Positions 1 to 9,019 of a stretch of DNA of 64,000 nucleotides are shown in pieces. Position numbers and translations under genes: made by a program. Numbering within the stretch: position 1 is the stretch's first letter; every line of letters starts with the position of its first letter. Source of the DNA: Rhizobium sophorae. GTDB taxonomy: Bacteria > Pseudomonadota > Alphaproteobacteria > Rhizobiales > Rhizobiaceae. The DNA lies in NCBI RefSeq assembly GCF_013087515.1, contig NZ_JABFCN010000029.1:38416-102415 (forward strand). The letters are read 5' to 3'. The notes under the pieces are model-generated. The model was given only the letters and a program-made list of their open reading frames with translations. It did no database searches and was not told where the DNA came from.

Positions 1-2500
1 CTCGGATATCGACCTGCTCTTCCTCTTCCTGCCGAGGCCGGCGGAAGAGACGCACAAGGCGGTGGAATTCATGCTCTACGTGCTCTGGGACATGGGCTTC
101 AAGGTCGGTCACGCCACCCGCACGGTGGAGGAATGCATCGCGCTTTCCAAGTCCGACATGACGATCCGCACCGCCATCCTGGAGATGCGCTACATCTGCG
201 GCCTGCAGGGGCTGGAAACCGAGCTCGAGACCCGCTTCGACAAGGAGATCGTCACCGGCACCGGGCCCGAATTCATCGCCGCCAAGCTTGCCGAGCGCGA
301 CGAGCGCCACCGCAAGGCGGGCGACACGCGTTATCTCGTCGAACCGAACGTCAAGGAAGGCAAGGGCGGGCTTCGCGACCTGCACACGCTGTTCTGGATC
401 TCGAAATATTATTATCACGTGCGCGACCAGGCGGAACTGGTCAAGCTCGGCGTGCTGTCCAAGCACGAATACCGCCTGCTTGAGAAAGCCGACGATTTTC
501 TCTGGGCGGTGCGCTGCCATATGCACTTCCTGACCGGCAAGGCCGAGGAGCGCCTGTCTTTCGACATCCAGCGCGAGATCGCCGAAGCCTTCGGTTATCA
601 CACCCGCCCGGGCCTTTCGGCCGTCGAGCGCTTCATGAAGCACTATTTCCTCGTCGCCAAGGATGTCGGCGATCTCACGCGCATCCTCTGCGCCGCACTT
701 GAAGACCAGCAAGCGAAGTCGATCCCGGGCCTCACCGGCGTCATCAGCCGCTTCACCCATCGCAACCGCAAGATCGCCGGCAGCGTCGAATTCGTCGAAG
801 ACCGCGGCCGCATTGCGCTGGCCGACCCCGAAGTCTTCAAGCGTGATCCGGTCAACATCATCCGGCTCTTCCACGTCGCCGACATCAACGGGCTGGAATT
901 CCATCCGGACGCGCTGAAACGCGTCACCCGTTCTCTGGCTTTGATCGACAACGACCTGCGCGAAAACGACGAGGCGAACCGCCTGTTCCTGTCGATCCTG
1001 ACGTCGAAACGGGATCCGGCGCTCATCCTGCGCCGGATGAACGAGGCCGGCGTCCTCGGCCGCTTCATCCCCGAATTCGGCAAGATCGTCGCGATGATGC
1101 AGTTCAACATGTATCACCACTATACGGTCGACGAACATCTGATCCGCACCGTCGACATTCTCTCCGAGATCGACAAGGGGCGCGCCGAGGATCTGCATCC
1201 GCTCGCCAACAAGCTGATGCCTGGCATCGAAGACCGCGAGGCGCTTTATCTCGCCGTTCTCCTCCATGACATTGCCAAGGGCCGCCAGGAGGATCATTCG
1301 ATCGCCGGCGCCCGCGTCGCCCGCAAGCTCTGCGCCCGCTTCGGCCTGTCGCAGAAGCAGACGGAAATCGTCGTCTGGCTGATCGAAGAACATCTGACCA
1401 TGTCGATGGTGGCTCAGACCCGCGACCTCACCGACCGCAAGACAATCACCGATTTCGCCGACCGCGTGCAGTCTCTCGACCGGCTGAAGATGCTGTTGAT
1501 CCTGACGATCTGCGATATCCGCGCGGTCGGTCCCGGTGTGTGGAACGGCTGGAAGGGCCAGTTGCTGCGCACGCTCTATTATGAAACCGAGCTGCTGCTC
1601 GCCGGCGGCTTTTCGGAGGTCTCCCGCAAGGAGCGGGCCAATGCCGCGGCCGACGCGCTGCGGGCCGCACTCGCGGACTGGAGCCAGAAGGACCGCAATA
1701 CCTATACCAAGCTGCACTACCAGCCCTATCTGCTCTCCGTGCCGCTGGAAGACCAGATCCGCCACGCTGATTTCATCCGCCAGGCGGACAAGGCGGGCCA
1801 GGCGCTCGCCACCACGGTGCGCACCGACAGTTTCCACGCGATCACCGAGATCACCGTGCTGTCGCCCGACCATCCGCGGCTGCTCGCCGTCATCGCCGGC
1901 GCCTGCGCCGCGGCCGGGGCCAACATCGTCGACGCCCAGATCTTCACGACATCGGACGGACGGGCGCTCGACACGATCCATGTCAGCCGCGAATTCACCG
2001 ACGATGCCGACGAACTGCGCCGGGCCGCGACGATCGGCCGGATGATCGAGGACGTGCTGTCCGGCCGCAAGCGGCTGCCCGAGGTCATCGCGACACGCGC
2101 GCGCAACCGCAAGAAAAGCAAGGCCTTCGTCATTCCGCCATCGGTCAACATCACCAACAGCCTGTCGAACAAGTTCACGGTCATCGAAGTCGAATGCCTC
2201 GACCGGCCGGGGCTGCTGTCGGAGATCACTGCCGTACTTTCCGATCTGTCGCTCGACATCCAATCGGCCCGCATCACCACCTTCGGCGAGAAGGTGATCG
2301 ACACCTTCTACGTCACCGATCTGGTCGGCCAGAAAATATCCGGCGACAGCAAGCGCGCCAACATCACCGCCCGGATGAAGGCCGTCATGGCCGAGGAAGA
2401 AGACGAGCTGCGCGAGCGCATGCCCTCCGGCATCATCGCACCCGCCGCCACCGCCCGGACCCCGCCTGCCAGCGAAAAGAAGGCCGGTTCCCCCATATGA
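1..2500 (+). CDS. glnD: GlnD, PII uridylyltransferase/uridylyl-removing enzyme (5' truncated by window)
   Basis: Adds and removes UMP on PII proteins (GlnB/GlnK) in response to glutamine, setting cytoplasmic nitrogen control. The frame is already open at base 2, so the N-terminus lies outside the window. The first visible residues, SDIDLLFL, belong to the nucleotidyltransferase GSxxD motif. The GlnD-type UTase region follows, then an HD phosphohydrolase motif (His-Asp codons at 1265-1270) and two C-terminal ACT domains starting near 1830 and 2175. About 832 residues are visible; family members run to about 900-970. Its TGA overlaps an ATG of a short duplication that leads into murJ. Confidence 0.96.
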   Translation, partial: SDIDLLFLFLPRPAEETHKAVEFMLYVLWDMGFKVGHATRTVEECIALSKSDMTIRTAILEMRYICGLQGLETELETRFDKEIVTGTGPEFIAAKLAERDERHRKAGDTRYLVEPNVKEGKGGLRDLHTLFWISKYYYHVRDQAELVKLGVLSKHEYRLLEKADDFLWAVRCHMHFLTGKAEERLSFDIQREIAEAFGYHTRPGLSAVERFMKHYFLVAKDVGDLTRILCAALEDQQAKSIPGLTGVISRFTHRNRKIAGSVEFVEDRGRIALADPEVFKRDPVNIIRLFHVADINGLEFHPDALKRVTRSLALIDNDLRENDEANRLFLSILTSKRDPALILRRMNEAGVLGRFIPEFGKIVAMMQFNMYHHYTVDEHLIRTVDILSEIDKGRAEDLHPLANKLMPGIEDREALYLAVLLHDIAKGRQEDHSIAGARVARKLCARFGLSQKQTEIVVWLIEEHLTMSMVAQTRDLTDRKTITDFADRVQSLDRLKMLLILTICDIRAVGPGVWNGWKGQLLRTLYYETELLLAGGFSEVSRKERANAAADALRAALADWSQKDRNTYTKLHYQPYLLSVPLEDQIRHADFIRQADKAGQALATTVRTDSFHAITEITVLSPDHPRLLAVIAGACAAAGANIVDAQIFTTSDGRALDTIHVSREFTDDADELRRAATIGRMIEDVLSGRKRLPEVIATRARNRKKSKAFVIPPSVNITNSLSNKFTVIEVECLDRPGLLSEITAVLSDLSLDIQSARITTFGEKVIDTFYVTDLVGQKISGDSKRANITARMKAVMAEEEDELRERMPSGIIAPAATARTPPASEKKAGSPI

Positions 2501-2533
2501 GCCTGAACGCATGAGCCCAAACGCATGAGCCTG
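2497..2533 (+). repeat. 14-bp tandem repeat carrying ATGs in all three frames at the glnD/murJ junction
   Basis: The unit atgagcctgaacgc at 2497 is followed by atgagcccaaacgc at 2511 and by the first nine bases again at 2525. The 14-bp period puts the three ATGs in three different frames. The first overlaps the glnD TGA; it and the second each open a five-codon frame, and the third is the murJ start. Confidence 0.85.
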
Positions 2534-4105
2534 GTCAAGAAATTCGCGACCGTCGGCGGCGCCACCCTCGGCAGCCGCATCTTCGGCTTCGCCCGCGAAA
2601 CGCTGATGGCTGCGGCCCTCGGCACCGGACCGATGGCCGACGTCTTCTACGCCGCCTTCCGCTTTCCGAATCTCTTCCGCCGGCTGTTTGCCGAGGGCGC
2701 CTTCAACGCCGCCTTCGTGCCGCTCTTTGCCAAGGAGATCGAGGCGAACGGCACCGATGGCGCCAAGCGCTTTTCGGAAGAAGTCTTCGGCGTGCTGTTT
2801 TCGGTGCTGCTCCTCATCACCATCGTGATGGAGCTTGCCATGCCGCTCTTGGTGCGCTTCGTCATCGCGCCGGGCTTTGCCGACGATCCCGACAAGTTCT
2901 CGATCACGGTCCGCATGGCAGCGGTGATGTTTCCCTATCTGATGTGCATGTCGCTGACGGCGATGATGAGCGGCATGCTGAATTCGCTGCATCATTTCTT
3001 CGCCGCCGCCATCGCGCCCGTCTTCCTCAACGTGGTGATGATCGGAGCGCTGTTTTATGCGCTTTACACCGGCGCCGATCCGCTGGCGACCGCCTGGTAT
3101 CTCTCCTGGGGCGTTCTTGCCGCCGGCGTCCTGCAGCTCGCCGTCGTCTATGTCGGCGTGCTTGCGGCCGGCATGAGCATCGGCTTGCGTTTCCCGAAGA
3201 TGACGCCGAACGTCAAGCGGCTGCTGATCCTGGCGGTGCCGGCCGCGGTGACCGGCGGCATCACCCAGATCAACCAGCTGATCGGCCAGGCGATCGCCTC
3301 GTCCCGCGACGGGGCGATCGCAGCACTGCAATATGCCGACCGCATCTATCAGCTGCCGCTCGGCGTCGTCGGCGTCGCCGTCGGCGTGGTGCTGCTGCCG
3401 GAACTTGCCCGGGCGCTGAAGGGCGGCAACCTGCGTGAGGCCGGAAACCTACAGAACCGCTCGATCGAATTCGTGCTGTTCCTGACGATCCCCGCCGCCT
3501 TCGCGCTCTGGATCCTCTCCGACGAGATCATCCGCGTGCTCTATGAGCGCGGCGCCTTCCATCAGGAAAACACCGCCGTCGTCGGCTCGATCCTGGCAAT
3601 TTATGGCATCGGCCTGCCGGCCTTCGTGCTGATCAAGGCGCTGCAGCCGGGCTTCTACGCCCGCGAGGACACGAAGACGCCGATGCGCTTTTCGGCCATC
3701 GCGGTCGCGACCAACTGCGCCACGGCGCTGACCCTCTTCCCCTATATGGGCGCGCCCGGCATCGCGGTTGCCGAAGCCACCGCCGGCTGGATCAGCACCG
3801 TGCTGCTGTTCACCACGCTTTTGCGCCGTGGCCACCTGACATGGGAATGGGCGCTGGCAAAGCGCACCGCCCTTTTGATCGTCGCCGCGGCGGTCATGGG
3901 CGCGGCCATCGTCTTCCTCAAGCAATACTGGGCGCCGTGGCTTGCTTCCGGCGCGCCGCTTCTCACCAAGATCGGCACCCTCGGGCTGCTGATTGCAATC
4001 GCCATGTTGATCTATTTCGCCGCCGCCTTCCTGGTCGGCGGGGCAAATCTCGGCATGATCCGACGCAATCTGAACCGCAAACCCGCGCCGGCTAAGGACG
4101 GGTAA
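2525..4105 (+). CDS. murJ: MurJ (MviN), lipid II flippase
   Basis: Inner-membrane protein of the MOP superfamily that moves lipid II to the periplasmic side for peptidoglycan synthesis. At 526 residues it has the expected length. The N-terminus MSLVKKFATVGGATLGSRIFG with nearby R-E-T is typical of MurJ, and hydrophobic segments run throughout (about 14 expected). It follows glnD by 24 bp, a gene order common in alphaproteobacteria, so the two are probably co-transcribed. The start is the third of three ATGs produced by the 14-bp duplication; only this frame stays open. Confidence 0.95.
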   Translation: MSLVKKFATVGGATLGSRIFGFARETLMAAALGTGPMADVFYAAFRFPNLFRRLFAEGAFNAAFVPLFAKEIEANGTDGAKRFSEEVFGVLFSVLLLITIVMELAMPLLVRFVIAPGFADDPDKFSITVRMAAVMFPYLMCMSLTAMMSGMLNSLHHFFAAAIAPVFLNVVMIGALFYALYTGADPLATAWYLSWGVLAAGVLQLAVVYVGVLAAGMSIGLRFPKMTPNVKRLLILAVPAAVTGGITQINQLIGQAIASSRDGAIAALQYADRIYQLPLGVVGVAVGVVLLPELARALKGGNLREAGNLQNRSIEFVLFLTIPAAFALWILSDEIIRVLYERGAFHQENTAVVGSILAIYGIGLPAFVLIKALQPGFYAREDTKTPMRFSAIAVATNCATALTLFPYMGAPGIAVAEATAGWISTVLLFTTLLRRGHLTWEWALAKRTALLIVAAAVMGAAIVFLKQYWAPWLASGAPLLTKIGTLGLLIAIAMLIYFAAAFLVGGANLGMIRRNLNRKPAPAKDG

Positions 4106-4129
4106 GGTCGCACTTTTCCTGGTATTGCT

Positions 4130-4558
4130 TCAGCAGTCGACCCATCGTCTTTGCGGTCCGACGTCGACATGGATGATGCCGTTGCAATAGCTGCCGATGC
4201 CGCCGATGCCTGGCGCGCTTCTTGCAGCAGCAATGATCGTCCGCTCCGACAGGCCGGGCATCCTGAAATCGGCTGCCAGACATTTCCCGTGCAGGGACCC
4301 ATGGCGGCGGGGATGCGGCCTGTGGCCCGAGGTTATCACAGGGCGGCGGCCGGTCTTCGCAGCTATATGCGACAGGACCGCTCGCAGGCGCCCTGGAAAG
4401 CAGCCGGCACGAACGCTGACGGTCTGGACCGTGTAGGCGAGACGTGCCTGATGTTTTGCAAGATGAACGGCATGCCTTTTCATGTCTTGACCGACGGCAC
4501 CCGTTGCTGATTGAAAGGCGAAAAGGCCTGCCATGGCGAGCAAAATTGCGTTCTGCAT
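4130..4558 (-). CDS. Small secreted M15-type (DUF882-like) peptidase-fold protein
   Basis: A 142-residue protein with a hydrophobic N-terminus (MQNAILLAMAGLFAFQSATG) that looks like a signal peptide. The C-terminal half resembles the M15 D,D-carboxypeptidase fold: a TSGHRP stretch, then H-x6-D (HGKCLAAD), then GGIGSYCNG and HVDVG near the end. These supply the two His and one Asp zinc ligands of the family. It lies convergent to murJ in the gap before the VOC gene, with GGAG just upstream of the ATG. A peptidoglycan substrate is likely from the family but not shown. Overlapping open frames on both strands lack such motifs. Confidence 0.72.
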   Translation of the reverse strand: MQNAILLAMAGLFAFQSATGAVGQDMKRHAVHLAKHQARLAYTVQTVSVRAGCFPGRLRAVLSHIAAKTGRRPVITSGHRPHPRRHGSLHGKCLAADFRMPGLSERTIIAAARSAPGIGGIGSYCNGIIHVDVGPQRRWVDC

Positions 4559-4744
4559 GGTCGCTCCGATCGGCTATCCGGCGACCCCAACGGCGCCAGC
4601 ACCAGGCGCAGGATTTTCGGTTCAAAAAAAGCTTTTTTGTGAAATTTTATACTCAATTGTGAGTAAGGCGGCTGATCAATTCGGCTTAAAATCTGGGGAA
4701 TCACCGCTCCAAACTGGAATAAACATCTCAACGCGAGGCAGCAC

Positions 4745-5143
4745 ATGACGATCCAGTCTCTTTTTCTCGTCACCCTCGTGGTCGACGACTACGACCGCGC
4801 CAAGGCTTTTTACTGCGATGGTCTCGGTTTCGATTGCCTTCAGGACGAGCTGCAGCCGGAGGGCAAGCGCTGGGTGGTGGTGAAGCCGAGGGGCGGGGAT
4901 GGAGCCGCCTTTCTGCTGGCGCAGGCGGCAGACGAAACGCAGCGCGCGGCCATCGGCAATCAGACCGGCGGGCGTGTCGGCTTCTTTCTGAAGACCGACG
5001 ATTTCTCCCGCGACCATGCCGCGATGCTGGCACTCGGCGTGCGCTTTCTGGAAGAGCCGCGTCACGAGGTTTACGGCACGGTGGCAGTGTTTGCGGATCT
5101 CTACGGCAACACTTTCGATCTGATCCAGCACGCCGCCACCTGA
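4745..5143 (+). CDS. VOC (glyoxalase/bleomycin-resistance) family protein
   Basis: A 132-residue single-domain protein with the beta-alpha-beta-beta-beta pattern of vicinal-oxygen-chelate proteins: VTLVVDDYDRAKAFYCDGLGF at the start and VFADLYGNTFDLIQ at the end. GAGG sits about nine bases before the ATG. Substrate unknown; members include isomerases, dioxygenases and resistance proteins. It stands alone, with an A/T-rich stretch (4625-4660) upstream that could hold its promoter. Confidence 0.8.
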   Translation: MTIQSLFLVTLVVDDYDRAKAFYCDGLGFDCLQDELQPEGKRWVVVKPRGGDGAAFLLAQAADETQRAAIGNQTGGRVGFFLKTDDFSRDHAAMLALGVRFLEEPRHEVYGTVAVFADLYGNTFDLIQHAAT

Positions 5144-5208
5144 ACCCCTTGATTGCGACCGTGCGCCCGTGCATAAGCCGCGGCGTTAACAACATGGGCG
5201 CAAAGCCC

Positions 5209-5225
5209 TGCTGCATTCTGCAGCA
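5209..5225 (+). terminator. Hairpin after the VOC gene, weak terminator candidate
   Basis: tgctgca-ttc-tgcagca is a perfect 7-bp stem with a three-base loop, followed by an A/T-rich run (atttaaa). It sits between the VOC gene and trpS. The missing long T tract makes termination uncertain. Confidence 0.4.
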
Positions 5226-5273
5226 ATTTAAACTGTGACAGCGTGGGCCCTCCACCAGCCTATTGAGGACGAC

Positions 5274-6338
5274 ATGAACGAATTCAAGAAACTCGTATTC
5301 TCCGGCGTACAGCCGACCGGCAATCTGCATCTCGGCAATTATCTCGGCGCGATCCGCCGGTTCGTGGCGCTGCAGGAAGGCAATGACTGCATCTACTGCG
5401 TCGTCGACATGCATGCGCTCACCGCCCAGCTCGTGCATGAGGACATGCCGAGCCAGACGCGCTCGATCGCCGCCGCCTTCATCGCCGCCGGCATCGATCC
5501 GGAAAAGCATATCGTCTTCAATCAGTCGGCCGTGCCGCAGCATGCCGAACTCGCCTGGATCTTCAACTGTGTTGCCCGCATCGGCTGGATGAACCGGATG
5601 ACGCAGTTCAAGGACAAGGCCGGCAAGGATCGCGAGCAGGCCTCGCTCGGGCTTTACGCCTATCCGAGCCTGATGGCCGCCGACATTCTCGTCTATCGCG
5701 CCACCCATGTGCCTGTTGGTGAGGACCAGAAGCAGCATCTGGAGCTTGCCCGCGACATCGCGATGAAGTTCAACCTCGATTATGCCGAGCATATCAGCAG
5801 GACCGGTTACGGCGTCGACATCACCGTCGGCAACGAGCCGGTGCATGCCTATTTCCCGATGGTCGAGCCGCTGATCGGCGGACCGGCACCGCGCGTCATG
5901 TCGCTGCGCGACGGCACCAAGAAAATGTCGAAGTCGGACCCCTCCGATCTCTCGCGCATCAACCTGATGGACGATGAAGACGCGATCTCAAAGAAGATCC
6001 GCAAGGCCAAGACCGATCCGGACGGCTTGCCGAGCGAGATCGACGGGCTGCAGGGCCGTCCGGAAGCCGACAATCTGGTGGCGATCTATGCCGCACTCGC
6101 CGACAGATCGAAGGCGGACGTGCTTGCCGAATTCGGCGGCCAGCAATTCTCCGTCTTCAAACCGGCGCTGGTCGACCTGGCGATCAACGTGCTCGCGCCG
6201 ATCACCGGCGAAATGCGCCGGCTGATGGATGATACCAGCCATATCGACGCGATCCTGCGCAAGGGCGGCGAACGCGCCAGGGCACGCGCCGAAGTGACGA
6301 TGCGCCAAGTGCGCGACGTCATCGGCTTCCTCTATTGA
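5274..6338 (+). CDS. trpS: Tryptophanyl-tRNA synthetase
   Basis: Class I aminoacyl-tRNA synthetase charging tRNA-Trp. The protein of 354 residues shows the N-terminal signature FSGVQPTGNLHLGNYLG, with HLGN (residues 19-22) as the HIGH motif, and KMSKS near residue 218. I chose the ATG at 5274, which has GAGGA just upstream and begins MNEFKKLVFSG, rather than an in-frame ATG 39 bases earlier that would add an unrelated leader. Confidence 0.96.
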   Translation: MNEFKKLVFSGVQPTGNLHLGNYLGAIRRFVALQEGNDCIYCVVDMHALTAQLVHEDMPSQTRSIAAAFIAAGIDPEKHIVFNQSAVPQHAELAWIFNCVARIGWMNRMTQFKDKAGKDREQASLGLYAYPSLMAADILVYRATHVPVGEDQKQHLELARDIAMKFNLDYAEHISRTGYGVDITVGNEPVHAYFPMVEPLIGGPAPRVMSLRDGTKKMSKSDPSDLSRINLMDDEDAISKKIRKAKTDPDGLPSEIDGLQGRPEADNLVAIYAALADRSKADVLAEFGGQQFSVFKPALVDLAINVLAPITGEMRRLMDDTSHIDAILRKGGERARARAEVTMRQVRDVIGFLY

Positions 6339-6344
6339 GATGGA

Positions 6345-6400
6345 TCTCCTCTTCTTCCCGCGACGGGGAGAAGGGGACCTTCCCCTGGGGAGAAGAGGAT
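6345..6400 (+). repeat. Inverted repeat after trpS, possible terminator
   Basis: A pyrimidine-rich arm (tctcctcttcttccc, 6345-6359) is matched by a near-complementary purine-rich arm (ggggagaagagga, 6387-6399), with smaller GGGG/CCCC pairings between. Such structures are common between rhizobial genes. It probably closes the trpS transcript, though no T tract follows. Confidence 0.5.
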
Positions 6401-6468
6401 TTCTTCTCGGGCATCAGGGCAAAAACTGGACTTGCAAATTTTCCGCTTCGGGTGTCAGAGTCCGCGCC

Positions 6469-6960
6469 ATGGTATCGAAGCGACTCTCACGGCTCGAAGG
6501 TCATCGCCGCAAATTCATGGCGGTGATTGACGGCACACCCGAATGCCAACGCGCCGTTCATTATGCCGGCCGGCGCGCGAAGAATTCCAATGGTGGACTG
6601 GTGCTGCTCTATGTGATCCCCGATGGGGATTTCCAGCAATGGCTCGGCGTCGAAGAGATCATGCGGGCCGAAGCGCGCGAGGAGGCCGAGGCGGTGGTTG
6701 CCAAGATTGCTCAGATCGTGCGCGAGACGATCGGCATCGAGCCTGAAGTCGTCATCCGCGAGGGCGGTGCTGCCGAACAGATCAACGCCGTGATCGAGGA
6801 AGACCGCGACGTGGCGATCCTGGTTCTGGCCGCCGGTTCGGCGAAGGAAGGCCCAGGGCCGCTGGTCTCGTCGGTCGCCGGTCGCGCGGCGGCGTTTCCG
6901 ATCCCGGTGACCGTGCTGCCGGATACGCTGACCAACGAGGAAATCGACGCTCTCTGCTAG
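6469..6960 (+). CDS. Universal stress protein (UspA family)
   Basis: A 163-residue protein with the alpha/beta UspA fold: FMAVIDGTPECQRAV at the start of the domain and GGLVLLYVIPDGDF as the second strand. The usual ATP-loop glycine pattern near the C-terminus (LVLAAGSAKEGPGPLVSSVAG) is only partly kept. The start at 6469 was chosen because the upstream extension is encoded by the repeat after trpS. The TAG stop abuts the AGCATGATG palindromic repeat. Confidence 0.82.
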   Translation: MVSKRLSRLEGHRRKFMAVIDGTPECQRAVHYAGRRAKNSNGGLVLLYVIPDGDFQQWLGVEEIMRAEAREEAEAVVAKIAQIVRETIGIEPEVVIREGGAAEQINAVIEEDRDVAILVLAAGSAKEGPGPLVSSVAGRAAAFPIPVTVLPDTLTNEEIDALC

Positions 6961-7006
6961 AGCATGATGCCGGAAACTGTGAGCGGTTTTCGGACGACAT
7001 CATGCT
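6958..7006. repeat. Rhizobial palindromic intergenic repeat (AGCATGATG type)
   Basis: Outer arms agcatgatg (6961-6969) and catcatgct (6998-7006) are perfect inverted repeats enclosing ccggaaa and ttttcgg. A diverged relative lies at 33352-33395. The leading TAG doubles as the stop codon of the universal stress protein gene. Confidence 0.75.
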
Positions 7007-7122
7007 TCAACTGTAGCATTTCTTGAGTACAAGTCTCTTGATTAGAGCCGTCAATCGGCTTATCTTCTTTTGAAGAATTCTAAAGACGGCCGAGACTATG
7101 GGCCGGCCGCATGGAGAATCAG

Positions 7123-7689
7123 ATGTTCATTCAGACCGAAGCCACGCCAAACCCCGCCACGCAGAAGTTCCTGCCGGGCAAGGTGGTGATGGAAAACGGC
7201 ACGGCCGAGTTCCGCAGCGCCGAAGAGGCTCAAGCTTCACCGCTCGCTGCCCGCCTGTTCGAAATATCGGGCGTCACCGGCGTCTATTTCGGCTATGATT
7301 TCATTTCCGTCTCCAAGGACAATGCCGACTGGCAGCATCTTAAGCCGGCTATATTAGGCTCGATCATGGAGCATTTCATGTCCGGCAAGCCGGTCATGGG
7401 CGATGCCTCCATCCTTTCCGAAGACGCCGATGCCGGCGACGAATTCTTCGACGAAGGCGATGAATCGATCGTGCTGACCATCAAGGAGCTTCTGGAGACC
7501 CGCGTGCGCCCGGCCGTTGCCCAGGATGGCGGCGACATCACCTTCCGCGGCTTCAAGGATGGCAAGGTCTATCTGAACATGAAGGGCTCCTGCGCCGGCT
7601 GCCCGTCGTCGACGGCAACGCTGAAGCACGGCGTCCAGAACCTGCTGCGCCATTTCGTTCCGGAAGTGCAGGAAGTGATCGCCGCTTAA
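7123..7689 (+). CDS. Nfu/NifU-type iron-sulfur cluster carrier
   Basis: A scaffold or carrier delivering Fe-S clusters to target proteins. The 188 residues comprise an N-terminal Nfu_N domain (MFIQTEATPNPATQKFLPG) and a C-terminal NifU-like domain with GSCAGCPSS, the cluster-binding Cys pair being C157 and C160. The ATG at 7123 (after GGAGAATCAG) is preferred over one 12 bases earlier because the family begins MFIQTE. It stands alone between the repeat and tsaB. Confidence 0.92.
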   Translation: MFIQTEATPNPATQKFLPGKVVMENGTAEFRSAEEAQASPLAARLFEISGVTGVYFGYDFISVSKDNADWQHLKPAILGSIMEHFMSGKPVMGDASILSEDADAGDEFFDEGDESIVLTIKELLETRVRPAVAQDGGDITFRGFKDGKVYLNMKGSCAGCPSSTATLKHGVQNLLRHFVPEVQEVIAA

Positions 7690-7777
7690 AAATCCTGAAT
7701 TCGTGCGGCCGTTCATCTCAGGTTCGGCCGAACGGATTTATCGATAGGCGACACTGGTTTATTCGGAAATTGATGGC

Positions 7778-8440
7778 ATGATCATTCTGGCGCTCGACAC
7801 GGCGGGTGTGGACTGTGCTGCCGCTGTCTATGACAGCGGCAGGAGTACGGTGCTGGGGGAGGCATCGGACATGATCGGCAAGGGGCATGCTGAACATCTG
7901 ATTGGTATCGTCGATCGCGCACTCGATCAGGCGGGACTGGCCCTTTCTGATATCGACCGCCTTGCCGTCACCATCGGTCCCGGCTCCTTTACCGGTATCC
8001 GCGTCGGCGTTGCCGCAGCCCGCGGTTTTGCGCTTTCCCTCAATGTGCCGGCCGTCGGCGTCACCACGCTCGAAGTCATGGCATCAGCCCAGCGCGACAA
8101 GACGCCTCATCGCGCCGTGCTGGCGGCGATGGATGCCAAGCGGGACGAAATCTACCTCCAGTCCTTCGCAGCCGACGGTTCGCCCCTCGACGCGCCACGG
8201 GCAGTCAGCGTTGCGGAAGCGCAGGCATATGCTGCCGGCTTCGACGGCGAGATCACCGGTTCGGCGACGCCCCTCCTGAAGGCCGACGTCGGCGGCGATC
8301 ACACCAACAGATTCCCGATCTCCGTCGTGGCGCGCCTGGGCGCTGCCGCCTCCCCCGATGCCGGAAAGCCGAAGCCTCTTTATTTGCGCGGACCCGATGC
8401 CAAGCCGCAGGCCGGGTATGCGATTGCCCGACGAGTATGA
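7778..8440 (+). CDS. tsaB: TsaB (YeaZ), t6A tRNA modification partner
   Basis: Works with TsaD, TsaE and TsaC to make threonylcarbamoyladenosine at position 37 of ANN-decoding tRNAs. The 220-residue protein begins MIILALDTAGVDCAAAVYD and carries GPGSFTGIRVGVAAARG, both typical of the ASKHA-fold TsaB. Its stop overlaps the rimI start (ATGA), so the pair is translationally coupled, as in many proteobacteria. Confidence 0.94.
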   Translation: MIILALDTAGVDCAAAVYDSGRSTVLGEASDMIGKGHAEHLIGIVDRALDQAGLALSDIDRLAVTIGPGSFTGIRVGVAAARGFALSLNVPAVGVTTLEVMASAQRDKTPHRAVLAAMDAKRDEIYLQSFAADGSPLDAPRAVSVAEAQAYAAGFDGEITGSATPLLKADVGGDHTNRFPISVVARLGAAASPDAGKPKPLYLRGPDAKPQAGYAIARRV

Positions 8441-8937
8441 CGATGCTGGAAGCCTATCTGACGCTGAAACCGGAATTCGAGATCATCGCAATGGAGCGCG
8501 AGGATTGCCGCGATGTCGCCATCCTGCACGGCGAGCGGTTCGCCCGGCCCTGGGGCGACGGTGAATTTCACGGACTGCTGATGCAGGATACCGTCTTCGG
8601 CTTCGTCGCGCGCCAGACCAATGCCATCCTCAAAAAGCCGCTTCCCGGGTTCATCCTCGCCCGCCATGTCGCCGGCGAGGCGGAGATCCTGACGATTGCC
8701 GTGCAGGCGAAGGTTGCCCGTGCCGGTCTTGGCTGGCGGCTGATGCAGGCGGCGATGCGGGAAGCGCGGTCGCGCGGCGGCGAGAATATGTTTCTCGAGG
8801 TCGACAACGGCAATACGGCAGCGCTTGGCCTCTACCGCAAGCTCGGCTTCGAAAAGGTCGGCGAACGTCAGGGTTACTACAGACAGGAAAACGGCGCCCT
8901 CTCCACGGCGCTTGTCATGAAGCGCGTTCTTCGGTAG
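8437..8937 (+). CDS. rimI: RimI-type GNAT N-acetyltransferase
   Basis: Probable ribosomal-protein S18 alanine N-acetyltransferase. The 166 residues form a GNAT domain: an acetyl-CoA loop in VQAKVARAGLGWRLMQAA (a variant of the Q/R-x-x-G-x-G/A motif) and the late motif LEVDNGNTAALGLYRKLGFE. It overlaps tsaB by four bases. An in-frame ATG two codons later (8443) is also possible. The tsaB-rimI pairing supports the assignment, but GNAT substrate calls from sequence alone are soft. Confidence 0.85.
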   Translation: MTMLEAYLTLKPEFEIIAMEREDCRDVAILHGERFARPWGDGEFHGLLMQDTVFGFVARQTNAILKKPLPGFILARHVAGEAEILTIAVQAKVARAGLGWRLMQAAMREARSRGGENMFLEVDNGNTAALGLYRKLGFEKVGERQGYYRQENGALSTALVMKRVLR

Positions 8938-9019
8938 TTCCTGCCAGCGAGATGACATGCAGGCTGGCGCAAATGCCCCAGCGGCGTTGTCGAAACACGA
9001 ATATCTCTATAGGCCGGCG

